NCBI GenBank assembly: GCA_038064375.1
Contig: JBBTTF010000001.1
Coordinates: 124,001 to 188,000 of the forward strand
Origin: JBBTTE01 sp038064375
Lineage (GTDB): Bacteria > Patescibacteriota > Saccharimonadia > Saccharimonadales > UBA4665
Reading direction: 5' to 3'
DNA length: 64,000 nucleotides
Shown: positions 57,164 through 64,000 of the stretch, piece by piece
How the letters are laid out: the number at the start of each line of letters is the position of its first letter
How positions within the stretch are numbered: the stretch's first letter is position 1
Notes under the pieces: model-generated
Databases searched by the model: none
What the model was told of the DNA's origin: nothing
Seen by the model: the letters and a program-made list of their open reading frames with translations, nothing else
Translations under genes and position numbers: made by a program

Positions 57164-57928
57164 ATGATCACCCAGATTCTTCTCATCAATGCGGGGCTGC
57201 TGCTTGCGTATATGTCTCTGTGGTTTGTGATTGCTCGTTCGCGCCAGCGCCTAGATACAGTCGACACAGCATGGGGACTGGGCTACGTGTTAGTGGCATG
57301 GGCTGTCGTGATTCAGGAGCCTAATACGATCAGTTTTCTGATAGCTTGTTTGGTTAGCGTATGGGGTCTCAGACTGGCCAATCATATCTGGCGACGATCT
57401 CTAAAGCATGACGAAGATCCGCGTTACGTTGAGTTGAGCTCCAAGTGGCGAGGTAATCTCTGGCTTAGAGCCTATTTTTCTATATTTCTGCTCCAAGGCG
57501 TGCTGATTTGGGCAATTAGCTTGCCGATTGTCATGGCCAGCAATCCCGCCCTAATAGGCTGGGGTTGGCTAGTTTTGCTTGGTAGTTTGGTATGGCTCAA
57601 AGGCTTCTGTATCGAGGCTTTAGCCGACAGGCAATTGCGCCAATTCTTATCCAACAAGAATCGTCCGAAGGTTTTGCAAACAGGCTTGTGGCGTTATAGC
57701 CGTCACCCTAACTATTTCGGCGAACTTACGCAGTGGTGGGGAATCGGTATCATAGCTTGTCAGGTTAGCTACGGTTGGGTTGGTCTGTTTGGTCCAACAA
57801 TCCTGAGCATTCTCATTATTTTTGTTACAGGAATACCACCAATTGAGAAGCGTCGCCTAAAAGACCCAGAGTATAAAGAATATAAGCGTCGAACAAGTCC
57901 ACTTATTCTGTGGCCGCCTAAGTCCTAA
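57164..57928 (+). CDS. DUF1295 family integral membrane protein (steroid-reductase-like)
   Basis: A 254-residue protein with about six hydrophobic segments. The C-terminal GLWRYSRHPNYFGELTQWWGIGII and KRRLKDPEYKEYKRRTSPLILWPP are the signatures of the DUF1295/5-alpha-reductase/ICMT-like group, which bind NADPH or SAM at the membrane face. The N-terminal LDTVDTAWGLGYVLVAW is also conserved there. Substrate unknown; lipid or polyprenyl modification is a guess. The start is supported by the leaderless-type promoter at 57152-57157. Confidence 0.85.
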   Translation: MITQILLINAGLLLAYMSLWFVIARSRQRLDTVDTAWGLGYVLVAWAVVIQEPNTISFLIACLVSVWGLRLANHIWRRSLKHDEDPRYVELSSKWRGNLWLRAYFSIFLLQGVLIWAISLPIVMASNPALIGWGWLVLLGSLVWLKGFCIEALADRQLRQFLSNKNRPKVLQTGLWRYSRHPNYFGELTQWWGIGIIACQVSYGWVGLFGPTILSILIIFVTGIPPIEKRRLKDPEYKEYKRRTSPLILWPPKS

Positions 57929-57991
57929 ACAGAGAGAACGCGATAGTTACTGAGCCTGATTTTTGCTAAAATGACAGCACAAGGAAAGCAT

Positions 57992-60130
57992 ATGCATAAT
58001 AAAGAATCTGACGAGCCGGACAAATCAGCTGAAGAGAAGGCCCTAGAACATAAGGTCGACCAGATGCTTAGCACTAAACCTGTTGCTGCTTCTCCTCCGC
58101 CAACTCCGCCCAAACCGCCCAAACTAGTCGAGCCAGTGACGCCAACCGTAGCCCGCGAGATCCAAACGGCCCCAAAGTTACCAGACACGACACCACCAGA
58201 GCCGCACAAAGCCTATAAGCTTGAGACACCTACAGAACCGCCAATTGTCATTGCTCTAGCTGACGCAGAAGAGCCAAAGTCGATCGAAGAACCAGTACTA
58301 AAACCAGCTGAAGAATCTGAATCCTCAGAGCCCATATCGCAACCCGTGGACGCCGAAACTCCCATCCCAGACGACCCACTAGAAGATGGTGCAACCAACA
58401 AAGCAGTTGACGAAATCGTCGCCAAAGAGGGCGACACCCTCCTAGCATTAGACGATGCCAAAGCCGCCCGCTCACAACCCAAAGAGCCAACTGGCTTCAA
58501 AGCTAAACTAGCATCAATCTTTAAGAGCAAGCGAACTTGGGCAATAGTCTTGGCACTGTTTGTAGTAGCCATGGCCGTGCCTGTTACGCGCTATAAGCTT
58601 TGTGGCCTCGTTATTAAAAAGTCAGTCACCATAGTAGTACTAGACAGCAAGACTTCAACACCAGTAAGTGGCGCTCAGGTTAGGTTGGACGGCACACCCG
58701 TCAAGACTGATGCCTATGGCAAAGCTCGACTTAAGGCTTCAGTTGGTCCGCACAACCTAGTAGTCGATAAGCAGTACTACAAAGCCGACGCGACGTCCTA
58801 CTTTGTTGGCTTTAAGACCGCGCCTGCGCCAACTAATATTAGGCTTGTTGCAACCGGCCGGCTAGTCCCACTTCTAATAACCAACAAAGTGACAGGTTTA
58901 CCAATAAGCGGTGCCGAGATAAGAGTCCTAGACACCACAGCTAAGACAAATGCCAAAGGCGAAGCCGTAGTCGCTTTGCCAACAACCAAAGATAGCTACA
59001 GCGCCAAGGTATCGCTGCACGGCTACAACACCAGCACAGTTAACATCCAGATAACTAGTAGTTTTGTAAAAGCTAACAACTTTGAACTTACGCCTTCTGG
59101 CAAAATCTATTTCTTGTCTAACCTAAACGGCAAAATCGACGTAGTCAAAACAAACCTTGATGGCACCGAACGCAAAACCGTTCTAGCTGGCACAGGCCTA
59201 GAAGATTCAATCAGCACTAGTCTACTTGCCTCACGCGACTGGCGTTACCTTGTGCTGAAGGCGCGTCGCGATACGCCCTCAGCCGCTCTTTATCTAATTG
59301 ATACCAACACCGATAAAGTCACTCAATTTGATAACAGTGAGTCGGACTTTAACTTAGTTGGTTGGTATGGTCATTCATTTGTCTACGACTTATCCAAAAA
59401 AGGCGTGCCGTATTGGCAAGCCGGTCGACAAATTGTTAAAGCCTACGATGCTGACAATTTGCAGCTCAACCAACTTGATCAAAACCAAGCCGAAGGTGAC
59501 GCAGGCAACTACGCTTACCAGACGTTCTATAACTTCTACATCCTCAACGGGGTAGTTAGCTATACCACCCAATGGAATAATTTTGGCACTGCTGATATTA
59601 GTTCCAAAACAGACAGCATTCGAGCCATTCACCCCAATGGCCAAGCCAAAAAAGACTATCAAACATTCCCAAGCCCAACAACTGACTACGTAGACGCCAA
59701 ACTTTACGAACCACAAGCTGTGTACTACGCAGTTCATACTAGCGACAACAAAACGGCTTACTACGTTTACGAAAATCAGGCTGTCAAAATCGCCAATATA
59801 GAAAGTGGCAGCTTTGACCGCGACTACCCAACCTACTTGCTTTCTCCTTCCGCCAACGCGACCTTCTGGAGCGAACCGCGCGATGGCAAAAATGCTCTAT
59901 TCTTAGGTGACTCCGAGGCCAAAACCAAAAAGCAGATCGCCAGCCTCAGCGAGTACGCAACTTACGGCTGGTTTAGTGACCACTACCTATTGGTATCCAA
60001 GGGCAGTAGCGAACTCTACATCATGCCCGACAGCACACAGCCAACTAATCGCAAGCCACTCAAGATCACCGACTACTATAAGCCAAGCCAAACCTATAAC
60101 GGCTATGGCTATGGTTACGGCGGACTCTAG
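57992..60130 (+). CDS. Anchored surface protein: Pro/Glu-rich cytoplasmic part, two Ig-like modules, propeller-like domain
   Basis: A 712-residue protein. Residues 1-175 are acidic and Pro-rich with a coiled-coil-like start. A hydrophobic segment (about 180-198) is followed by two carboxypeptidase-regulatory/PEGA-like modules (SVTIVVLDSKTSTPVSGAQVRLDG; LLITNKVTGLPISGAEIRVLD) to about 365. The last ~340 residues look like a beta-propeller (GKIYFLSNLNGKIDVVKTNLDG; AALYLIDTNTDKVTQF), ending in a Gly/Tyr repeat tail. The start at 57992 follows AAGGAAAG at proper distance; an in-frame ATG at 57971 overlaps the -10 TAAAAT. Outward sensing or adhesion is a guess. Confidence 0.75.
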   Translation: MHNKESDEPDKSAEEKALEHKVDQMLSTKPVAASPPPTPPKPPKLVEPVTPTVAREIQTAPKLPDTTPPEPHKAYKLETPTEPPIVIALADAEEPKSIEEPVLKPAEESESSEPISQPVDAETPIPDDPLEDGATNKAVDEIVAKEGDTLLALDDAKAARSQPKEPTGFKAKLASIFKSKRTWAIVLALFVVAMAVPVTRYKLCGLVIKKSVTIVVLDSKTSTPVSGAQVRLDGTPVKTDAYGKARLKASVGPHNLVVDKQYYKADATSYFVGFKTAPAPTNIRLVATGRLVPLLITNKVTGLPISGAEIRVLDTTAKTNAKGEAVVALPTTKDSYSAKVSLHGYNTSTVNIQITSSFVKANNFELTPSGKIYFLSNLNGKIDVVKTNLDGTERKTVLAGTGLEDSISTSLLASRDWRYLVLKARRDTPSAALYLIDTNTDKVTQFDNSESDFNLVGWYGHSFVYDLSKKGVPYWQAGRQIVKAYDADNLQLNQLDQNQAEGDAGNYAYQTFYNFYILNGVVSYTTQWNNFGTADISSKTDSIRAIHPNGQAKKDYQTFPSPTTDYVDAKLYEPQAVYYAVHTSDNKTAYYVYENQAVKIANIESGSFDRDYPTYLLSPSANATFWSEPRDGKNALFLGDSEAKTKKQIASLSEYATYGWFSDHYLLVSKGSSELYIMPDSTQPTNRKPLKITDYYKPSQTYNGYGYGYGGL

Positions 60131-60981
60131 CCTTTAGCTGACTTTTTGCGCTTCTTAATGTGTACAACGGTCATCATTCCATCAGTGTGTAGATAGCCAC
60201 GCAGGGCTCGGTTAGATAATTTGTACGGATTGCCGAGTTTAACTTGATGCTGTTTGCCAGCCAAGCCTTTTGACTTCAGCTGACTGACAATTAGTTCACG
60301 CTCTTGGTTGGTGTCAGGATGAATCATGTGAGTGATTTGCATATTGTGCCTGATTGGCGCTAGACCAACATCGAGCGAAGCGGCACCAACCCAAAGCAAG
60401 TTGTCGCCCAAGACGTGTGCCTTACGATGCTGCCAATGAACACTGCGAACAGTCAGCTTCTTATCCTCTTTGTAGGTAGTTGCCCAAAACCTAACGTGAT
60501 GTCGACTACCTATGCCACCACTAACCGGTATCTCAAAAGCCAAATCTTGTTTGCGCCCAAAAAGATACAGGCTACTAACTGGGGCGTTATCGTATTGCTG
60601 ACCCAACAGAACGCTCAGTCCGTGCCTCAGCAAGTATTTGCCTCGATGCGGATCGGCCATGTGCCAACCGGCTTGTTCCATGACACTTATTAATTCACGG
60701 CGAGTAGCAATGATGCCAATATTCAAGGGATCTGAGGCAAAACCATCAGGGGTCACGCAATAAACTGGCAGATGGGAGGCAGGCATAAATATTCTGTATA
60801 AACGAATAAGCGCTGGCACCAAAACGTAGGCCCCCAAGGCGTAGGTCGCTAATATCGCCAGACCAAGAGGCAGCTGAGAATCAAAATAAGGAAAAATATC
60901 AGCCACCGAAAAGTAGGCAATAACAATACCGGGCAGAAGCACGGCGAAACGCTTAAAAAATCTAAAAACACTCTGGATCAT
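60127..60981 (-). CDS. Membrane protein with LssY C-terminal-like domain
   Basis: A 284-residue protein. Two hydrophobic segments (about 12-30 and 38-62) are followed by a cytoplasmic domain with PLNIGIIATRRELISVMEQAGW, YLFGRKQDLAFEIP, RHHVRFWATTY and LLWVGAASLDVGL, the pattern of the LssY C-terminal domain. That domain occurs with PAP2 phosphatases and alone; its activity is not established. The Lys-rich end (KKRKKSAKG) may contact lipid or nucleic acid. Its stop shares CTAG with the convergent surface-protein gene. Confidence 0.75.
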   Translation of the reverse strand: MIQSVFRFFKRFAVLLPGIVIAYFSVADIFPYFDSQLPLGLAILATYALGAYVLVPALIRLYRIFMPASHLPVYCVTPDGFASDPLNIGIIATRRELISVMEQAGWHMADPHRGKYLLRHGLSVLLGQQYDNAPVSSLYLFGRKQDLAFEIPVSGGIGSRHHVRFWATTYKEDKKLTVRSVHWQHRKAHVLGDNLLWVGAASLDVGLAPIRHNMQITHMIHPDTNQERELIVSQLKSKGLAGKQHQVKLGNPYKLSNRALRGYLHTDGMMTVVHIKKRKKSAKG

Positions 60982-61074
60982 TGACTAATCCATCATACAC
61001 TTACATAGCATAATTGACGACTGATGATGAGCGCTCGGCTTGACCAAATAGCTTATGCTACAATGCATATAATT

Positions 61075-61410
61075 ATGGAACCGACAGCTGCACCGGCATC
61101 TACGCCGCCAGAAACACCACAGCCAACCACTGCTACAGCAATGGATGTAGTGGCAGCGCCGCCTTCTGCTAATGATGGCCCTGCACCCGCGGAAGCACCT
61201 GCCAACGATGCTGGCGGGGCAGAGCAAACTAAGCCAGCCGACGCCGACACAAAGCCAAGAAAACTAGAAGTTACCAAAACCTCCGACAGCAAGCCTGCCA
61301 AGCCAAAAAATAACGGCAGCAGCGTCACGCTTGCCATCGTCTCAACTGTAATAATTGTCTTGGGTCTCGCTGCTCTTGCCGTACTAGCCTATATCAACCA
61401 ACCCAAGTAA
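61075..61410 (+). CDS. Small tail-anchored membrane protein, 111 aa
   Basis: A Pro/Ala/Thr-rich, probably disordered N-terminal region (about 1-80), a Lys-rich junction (KPAKPKNNGSS) and one hydrophobic segment (SVTLAIVSTVIIVLGLAALAVLAYI) at the very end. No family recognised. The start at 61075 is set by TGC-TACAAT (61056-61064) upstream; starts at 61024 or 61063 lie before or in the promoter. It overlaps the next gene by one base (TAATG), so it is translated with the TsaC/Sua5 gene. Confidence 0.7.
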   Translation: MEPTAAPASTPPETPQPTTATAMDVVAAPPSANDGPAPAEAPANDAGGAEQTKPADADTKPRKLEVTKTSDSKPAKPKNNGSSVTLAIVSTVIIVLGLAALAVLAYINQPK

Positions 61411-61973
61411 TGTCTGTTGCCACAAAACTCCAAGCCACCGGCGCAGTCGGGGTGATTCCAACTGATACCGTTTATGGTTTGGTTGCTCGGGCAGCTGACC
61501 AAGAAGCCGTTGCTCGTGTTTATGAGATCAAAAAGCGAGACAGCAAACCCGGCACAATTATCGCCGCTAACATGCAACAACTCGAAGACCTAGGCCTCAA
61601 GCACCGCTACCTCAAGGCCGTTGAGCAGTTTTGGCCAGCCGCGGTTAGTGTAGTGGTTCCAGCTGTCGAGCCAGAACTAAAGTATTTGCACCAAGGCAAA
61701 ATGAGCCTAGCAGTTCGTATTCCGTCAGACAAAAAGTTTTGCGAACTTCTAGAACAAACAGGACCACTACTAACCAGTAGTGCCAATCACTCTGGACAGA
61801 CACCTGCAAATACCATCGATGAAGCCAAGGAATATTTTGGCAAAGAGGTAGACTTCTACGAAGACGGCGGTGACCTGTCTGGCCGTGAGGCATCAACGGT
61901 TATAAGAATCATTGACGACGCAGTAGAGGTCTTACGTGAAGGCGCAGTCCACATCGACGACGATCTAATTTAG
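61410..61973 (+). CDS. tsaC: L-threonylcarbamoyladenylate synthase (TsaC/Sua5/YrdC)
   Basis: A 187-residue YrdC-fold protein. GVIPTDTVYGLVARAADQEAVARVYEIKKRDSKPGTIIAANM and the later LLTSSANHSGQTPANTIDEAKEYFG are the ATP/threonine-binding blocks. It makes threonylcarbamoyl-AMP for the t6A modification at position 37 of ANN-decoding tRNAs. Length is that of the single-domain TsaC form, not Sua5. It follows the small membrane protein with a one-base overlap. Confidence 0.92.
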   Translation: MSVATKLQATGAVGVIPTDTVYGLVARAADQEAVARVYEIKKRDSKPGTIIAANMQQLEDLGLKHRYLKAVEQFWPAAVSVVVPAVEPELKYLHQGKMSLAVRIPSDKKFCELLEQTGPLLTSSANHSGQTPANTIDEAKEYFGKEVDFYEDGGDLSGREASTVIRIIDDAVEVLREGAVHIDDDLI

Positions 61974-61976
61974 CTA

Positions 61977-61982
61977 TACAAT
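61977..61982 (+). promoter_or_regulatory. -10 element of the MazG-like gene, leaderless spacing
   Basis: TACAAT, six bases (ATTGCT), then ATG 61989. It lies directly after the stop of the preceding gene. Confidence 0.55.
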
Positions 61983-61988
61983 ATTGCT

Positions 61989-62321
61989 ATGACATTTGAG
62001 GAATACCAAAAGAAGGCCCTAACGACCGTAATCAGCAGCGACGACCTTTTTAAAGATTCGCTTCATTGGGTTCTTGGCATCAACGGAGAAGCCGGCGAAA
62101 TAGCCGAAAAAGTCAAAAAAATCATTCGTGACAAAAAAGGTGTAATCAGCGAGGAAGACAAAAAGGAGCTAGCCAAAGAAATAGGTGACGTGTTGTGGTA
62201 CCTAGCCGTCTTTGCTCATGACCTAGGCTTTGAACTGGACGATATTGCTAACCAGAATCTAGAAAAACTTAAGAGCCGCAAAGCCCGTGGTGTTTTGGGC
62301 GGTGCTGGCGACAACCGCTAG
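61989..62321 (+). CDS. MazG-like nucleotide pyrophosphohydrolase
   Basis: A 110-residue all-helical protein. The metal-binding ExxE pattern GINGEAGEIAEKVKKI and the second acidic motif ELAKEIGDVLWYLAVFAHDLG are typical of the MazG superfamily. Such enzymes hydrolyse (d)NTPs to monophosphates and clean damaged nucleotides. It is close to phage and bacterial single-domain MazG proteins. It has its own leaderless-type promoter. Its stop shares CTAG with the convergent murC-like gene. Confidence 0.88.
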   Translation: MTFEEYQKKALTTVISSDDLFKDSLHWVLGINGEAGEIAEKVKKIIRDKKGVISEEDKKELAKEIGDVLWYLAVFAHDLGFELDDIANQNLEKLKSRKARGVLGGAGDNR

Positions 62322-63613
62322 GCTAAAAACTCGGCTCGCAGCCAATCATCAAGTGAGTCGCCACCACCACCGGCCATGCCAACTACCATGTCGCCATTGT
62401 CCAAGTGCTTCTGGATAGCAGACTTTAGCTCGCTGTCTCGCTCCATGGCCACAGCGATCGACGGATCATCTAGGTGCGTGATCAACTCAGAAGGCGGAAT
62501 AATGCGCTGCGCAGAATCTTCACGAGCTAGGTAGCTGGGAACCCAATACAGCTTTTGGGCACCAGCAAAACAGTCCTTGTAATCGTCCATAATATAGTGC
62601 TGACGACGGTTGGTCAGAGGCTCGTAGACAACAACTAACTTTTTGCCAGCGGCACCAGCCATCTCAGAAGCCACGCTCATAGCGCCACGAATCTTCTCAG
62701 GGGTGTGAGCATAGTCGCTGTACAGGTCAGGAATTATCTGTTCCATGCGGCGAGACAGGCTAGGGAAGCGATTAACTGCCTCGATAAGCTCAGCCAACGA
62801 CTTGCCGGTAGCGTAATGAACGGCCTGAACTGCCAACCACGCATCAAGACGGTTATATTTGCCGACTAATGTGATCTCAGAAATGTGTTGATCACCACTG
62901 TCGAGCACTGTCACACCCGAGCCTGAGCCCAACTCCAGGTAATCGTTATCCTCACCCCAGATAAAAGTATGCTTAGTCTGATCTATAAACTCACGAAAGG
63001 CCGCTTGATAGTCCTCTCTAGTCGGGAAAATCTCGTGATGATCCCAGCTGACCCCTGTTATTAAGCTCACCGAAGGCTCATAGGCCAAGAAGTTACGATC
63101 AAACTCGTCAGCCTCATATACAAAATACTTGCTAGAGGGGTCAAACTCTCCCATTTCGCCAAAGCTGGTCTTGGCCGGTAACAGATAGCTAGCTGGCTCC
63201 TCAATCTGTTTGAACAACCATGTTACGAGAGCTGTAGTGGTGGTTTTGCCGTGTGTGCCGGCGATAGCTATCAGATGCAGACCTTTGTCAGACAGGATAA
63301 GGTTGAGTAATTCGTCTCGCTTGCTGGTTCTGATGCCTTTGTCGGCACAGTAGGCTAGCTCTGGGGCGTTTGGATCCTCTAGAGGTAAAGCTGACGTATA
63401 GACGAACCAATCAATCGGAGAGCCCTCGTGAACGGTCTCAATGGCATCTTTAGATTGACCGATGTGAATATCGGTAATTCCGTGTTTGCGGAGGTATTCG
63501 ATGTAGCTAGAGTTCTGCTTATCTGATCCCGACACCTTATAGCCAGCTTGATGAGCTATCTGGGCCAGTGGTCCGATACCGGCACCACCGATGCCTGAGA
63601 AGTAAATATGCAT
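62318..63613 (-). CDS. murC: UDP-N-acetylmuramate-alanine ligase (MurC-like)
   Basis: A 431-residue Mur ligase. From ATG 63613 it starts MHIYFSGIGGAGIGPLAQIAHQAGYKVSGSD, the MurC/Mpl first domain. The ATP site is AGTHGKTTTTALV, followed by YEADEFDRNFLAYEP, DHHEIFP and SDYAHTPEKIRGAMS. MurC adds L-Ala to UDP-MurNAc; Mpl adds a tripeptide. No Mpl-specific feature can be told by eye, and peptidoglycan synthesis fits the hydrolases elsewhere. An open frame from 63688 would add 25 unlikely residues before the nucleotide-binding strand. Confidence 0.85.
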   Translation of the reverse strand: MHIYFSGIGGAGIGPLAQIAHQAGYKVSGSDKQNSSYIEYLRKHGITDIHIGQSKDAIETVHEGSPIDWFVYTSALPLEDPNAPELAYCADKGIRTSKRDELLNLILSDKGLHLIAIAGTHGKTTTTALVTWLFKQIEEPASYLLPAKTSFGEMGEFDPSSKYFVYEADEFDRNFLAYEPSVSLITGVSWDHHEIFPTREDYQAAFREFIDQTKHTFIWGEDNDYLELGSGSGVTVLDSGDQHISEITLVGKYNRLDAWLAVQAVHYATGKSLAELIEAVNRFPSLSRRMEQIIPDLYSDYAHTPEKIRGAMSVASEMAGAAGKKLVVVYEPLTNRRQHYIMDDYKDCFAGAQKLYWVPSYLAREDSAQRIIPPSELITHLDDPSIAVAMERDSELKSAIQKHLDNGDMVVGMAGGGGDSLDDWLRAEFLA

Positions 63614-63680
63614 GTTTATAGGGTACAGGCTGCCGAGGTTAGCGTCCAGCGCCGACATCTGGGATATAATCATATACAAG
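63614..63680. promoter_or_regulatory. Divergent promoter region, murC-like gene / partial gene
   Basis: Rightward TATAAT at 63665-63670 lies 10 bases before ATG 63681. For the leftward gene no clear -10 is seen; TATAAA lies only one base from the ATG, so its promoter is probably farther upstream. Confidence 0.4.
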
Positions 63681-64000
63681 ATGAACAAAAGACGCGCTCA
63701 CCACTACTGGAGAAAGTTTAGATTGATCAAGCCATGGTACTTCTTGGTCATAGCTTTGATCAGTGGCGTTGTCTGCGTATTAGCCCTCAGGGCTAATAAC
63801 CAACATATGATTGAACTTAGAGACACAGTCTATTCTGTCGACAAAGATGGCGGGGACGTCAACGCAGCTCTCAAAGACCTACAATCTTACGTTTCATCGC
63901 ACATGAACACTGACTTGAGCGCTGGCGGCAACACTGTTTATCCGCCAATTCAGCTTAAGTACACCTATGAGCGCCTTGTAAATGCCCAAAAGAATCAGGC
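63681..64000 (+). CDS. Membrane-anchored protein, unknown function (cut by window edge)
   Basis: The first 106 codons are visible. A basic start (MNKRRAHHYWRKFRLIKPW) and one hydrophobic segment (YFLVIALISGVVCVLAL) are followed by an extracytoplasmic, helical-looking part (MIELRDTVYSVDKDGGDVNAALKDLQSYVSSHM). The frame stays open to the end of the window. A TATAAT ten bases upstream supports this start. No family can be named from this part. Confidence 0.7.
   Translation, partial: MNKRRAHHYWRKFRLIKPWYFLVIALISGVVCVLALRANNQHMIELRDTVYSVDKDGGDVNAALKDLQSYVSSHMNTDLSAGGNTVYPPIQLKYTYERLVNAQKNQ

Noticed and set aside
63614..63688. A 25-residue N-terminal extension of the MurC-like protein.
   Set aside because: Family members begin at the MHIYFSGIGGAG strand, and the extension covers the divergent promoter.
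1..64000. tRNA genes, CRISPR arrays, insertion sequences or prophage.
   Set aside because: Reading the intergenic gaps I found no cloverleaf with the T-loop pattern, no regularly spaced repeats, no transposase or integrase and no phage structural genes. Gaps are short, so little could be hidden, but a covariance-model scan was not possible.
1..64000. UGA recoded as glycine, as in Gracilibacteria and Absconditabacteria.
   Set aside because: Several genes end cleanly at TGA with an ATGA overlap to the next gene (for example at 226-224 and 20960-20962), and conserved proteins show no internal TGA.

Overview
The window looks like part of a chromosome from a Candidate Phyla Radiation bacterium, most likely a Saccharibacterium (TM7). 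The grounds are a compact layout, a PrgI/TraC/VirB4 type IV secretion (T4SS) locus with a row of small pilin-like proteins, a non-discriminating-type archaeal-form aspartyl-tRNA synthetase, and normal use of UGA as stop (unlike Gracilibacteria and Absconditabacteria). The lineage is an inference from gene content; no rRNA gene lies in the window. I saw no tRNA gene, CRISPR array, insertion sequence or prophage.

Layout. (1) 1-15174: a T4SS/pilus locus. A leftward operon encodes four pilin-like proteins. Rightward genes encode a VirB6-like channel, PrgI, a TraC-like protein, the VirB4 ATPase, a 1091-residue protein with a DD-carboxypeptidase (VanY/M15) end, a lysozyme-like plus NlpC/P60-like wall hydrolase, and a PEGA-like anchored protein. 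(2) 15171-21423: the replication origin neighbourhood recF-dnaN-dnaA / oriC / rpmH-rnpA-yidC-khpB. Genes are transcribed away from an oriC at 19036-19458 that holds three consensus DnaA boxes and an AT-rich unwinding region. A second cluster of near-consensus boxes lies between dnaA and dnaN. (3) 21420-48292: a surface polysaccharide locus. PMM, ManC, Gmd and an RMD-like reductase together would make GDP-D-rhamnose. Ugd makes UDP-glucuronate and GlmS makes glucosamine-6-P. A polyprenyl-P sugar transferase starts chains, many GT4 enzymes extend them, Wzm/Wzt exports them, and an O-antigen ligase/polymerase-type protein is present. Its middle (about 28-40.6 kb) is visibly richer in A/T than its flanks.

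(4) 48359-51755: the least ordinary stretch. It has a small unknown protein and a protease-less LexA-like DNA-binding protein with near-identical leaderless promoters, then a cobalamin-riboswitch-like leader with an intrinsic terminator that ends directly at the start codon of an unrecognised 526-residue zinc-ribbon protein, then nadD. (5) 51756-51997: an intergenic stretch with promoter and hairpins, a candidate structured non-coding RNA. (6) 51998-64000: housekeeping and envelope genes (DsbA-like, CBS-domain membrane protein, AspRS, EamA transporter, AlkA-like glycosylase, DUF1295 protein, TsaC/Sua5, MazG-like, MurC-like) with several membrane proteins of unknown role.

A recurring signal is a -10-like hexamer, often with an upstream TGn, ending exactly 6 bases before the ATG of many genes. 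This predicts widespread leaderless transcription and helps to fix several start codons. Five convergent gene pairs share one 4-base stop palindrome, another sign of compaction.
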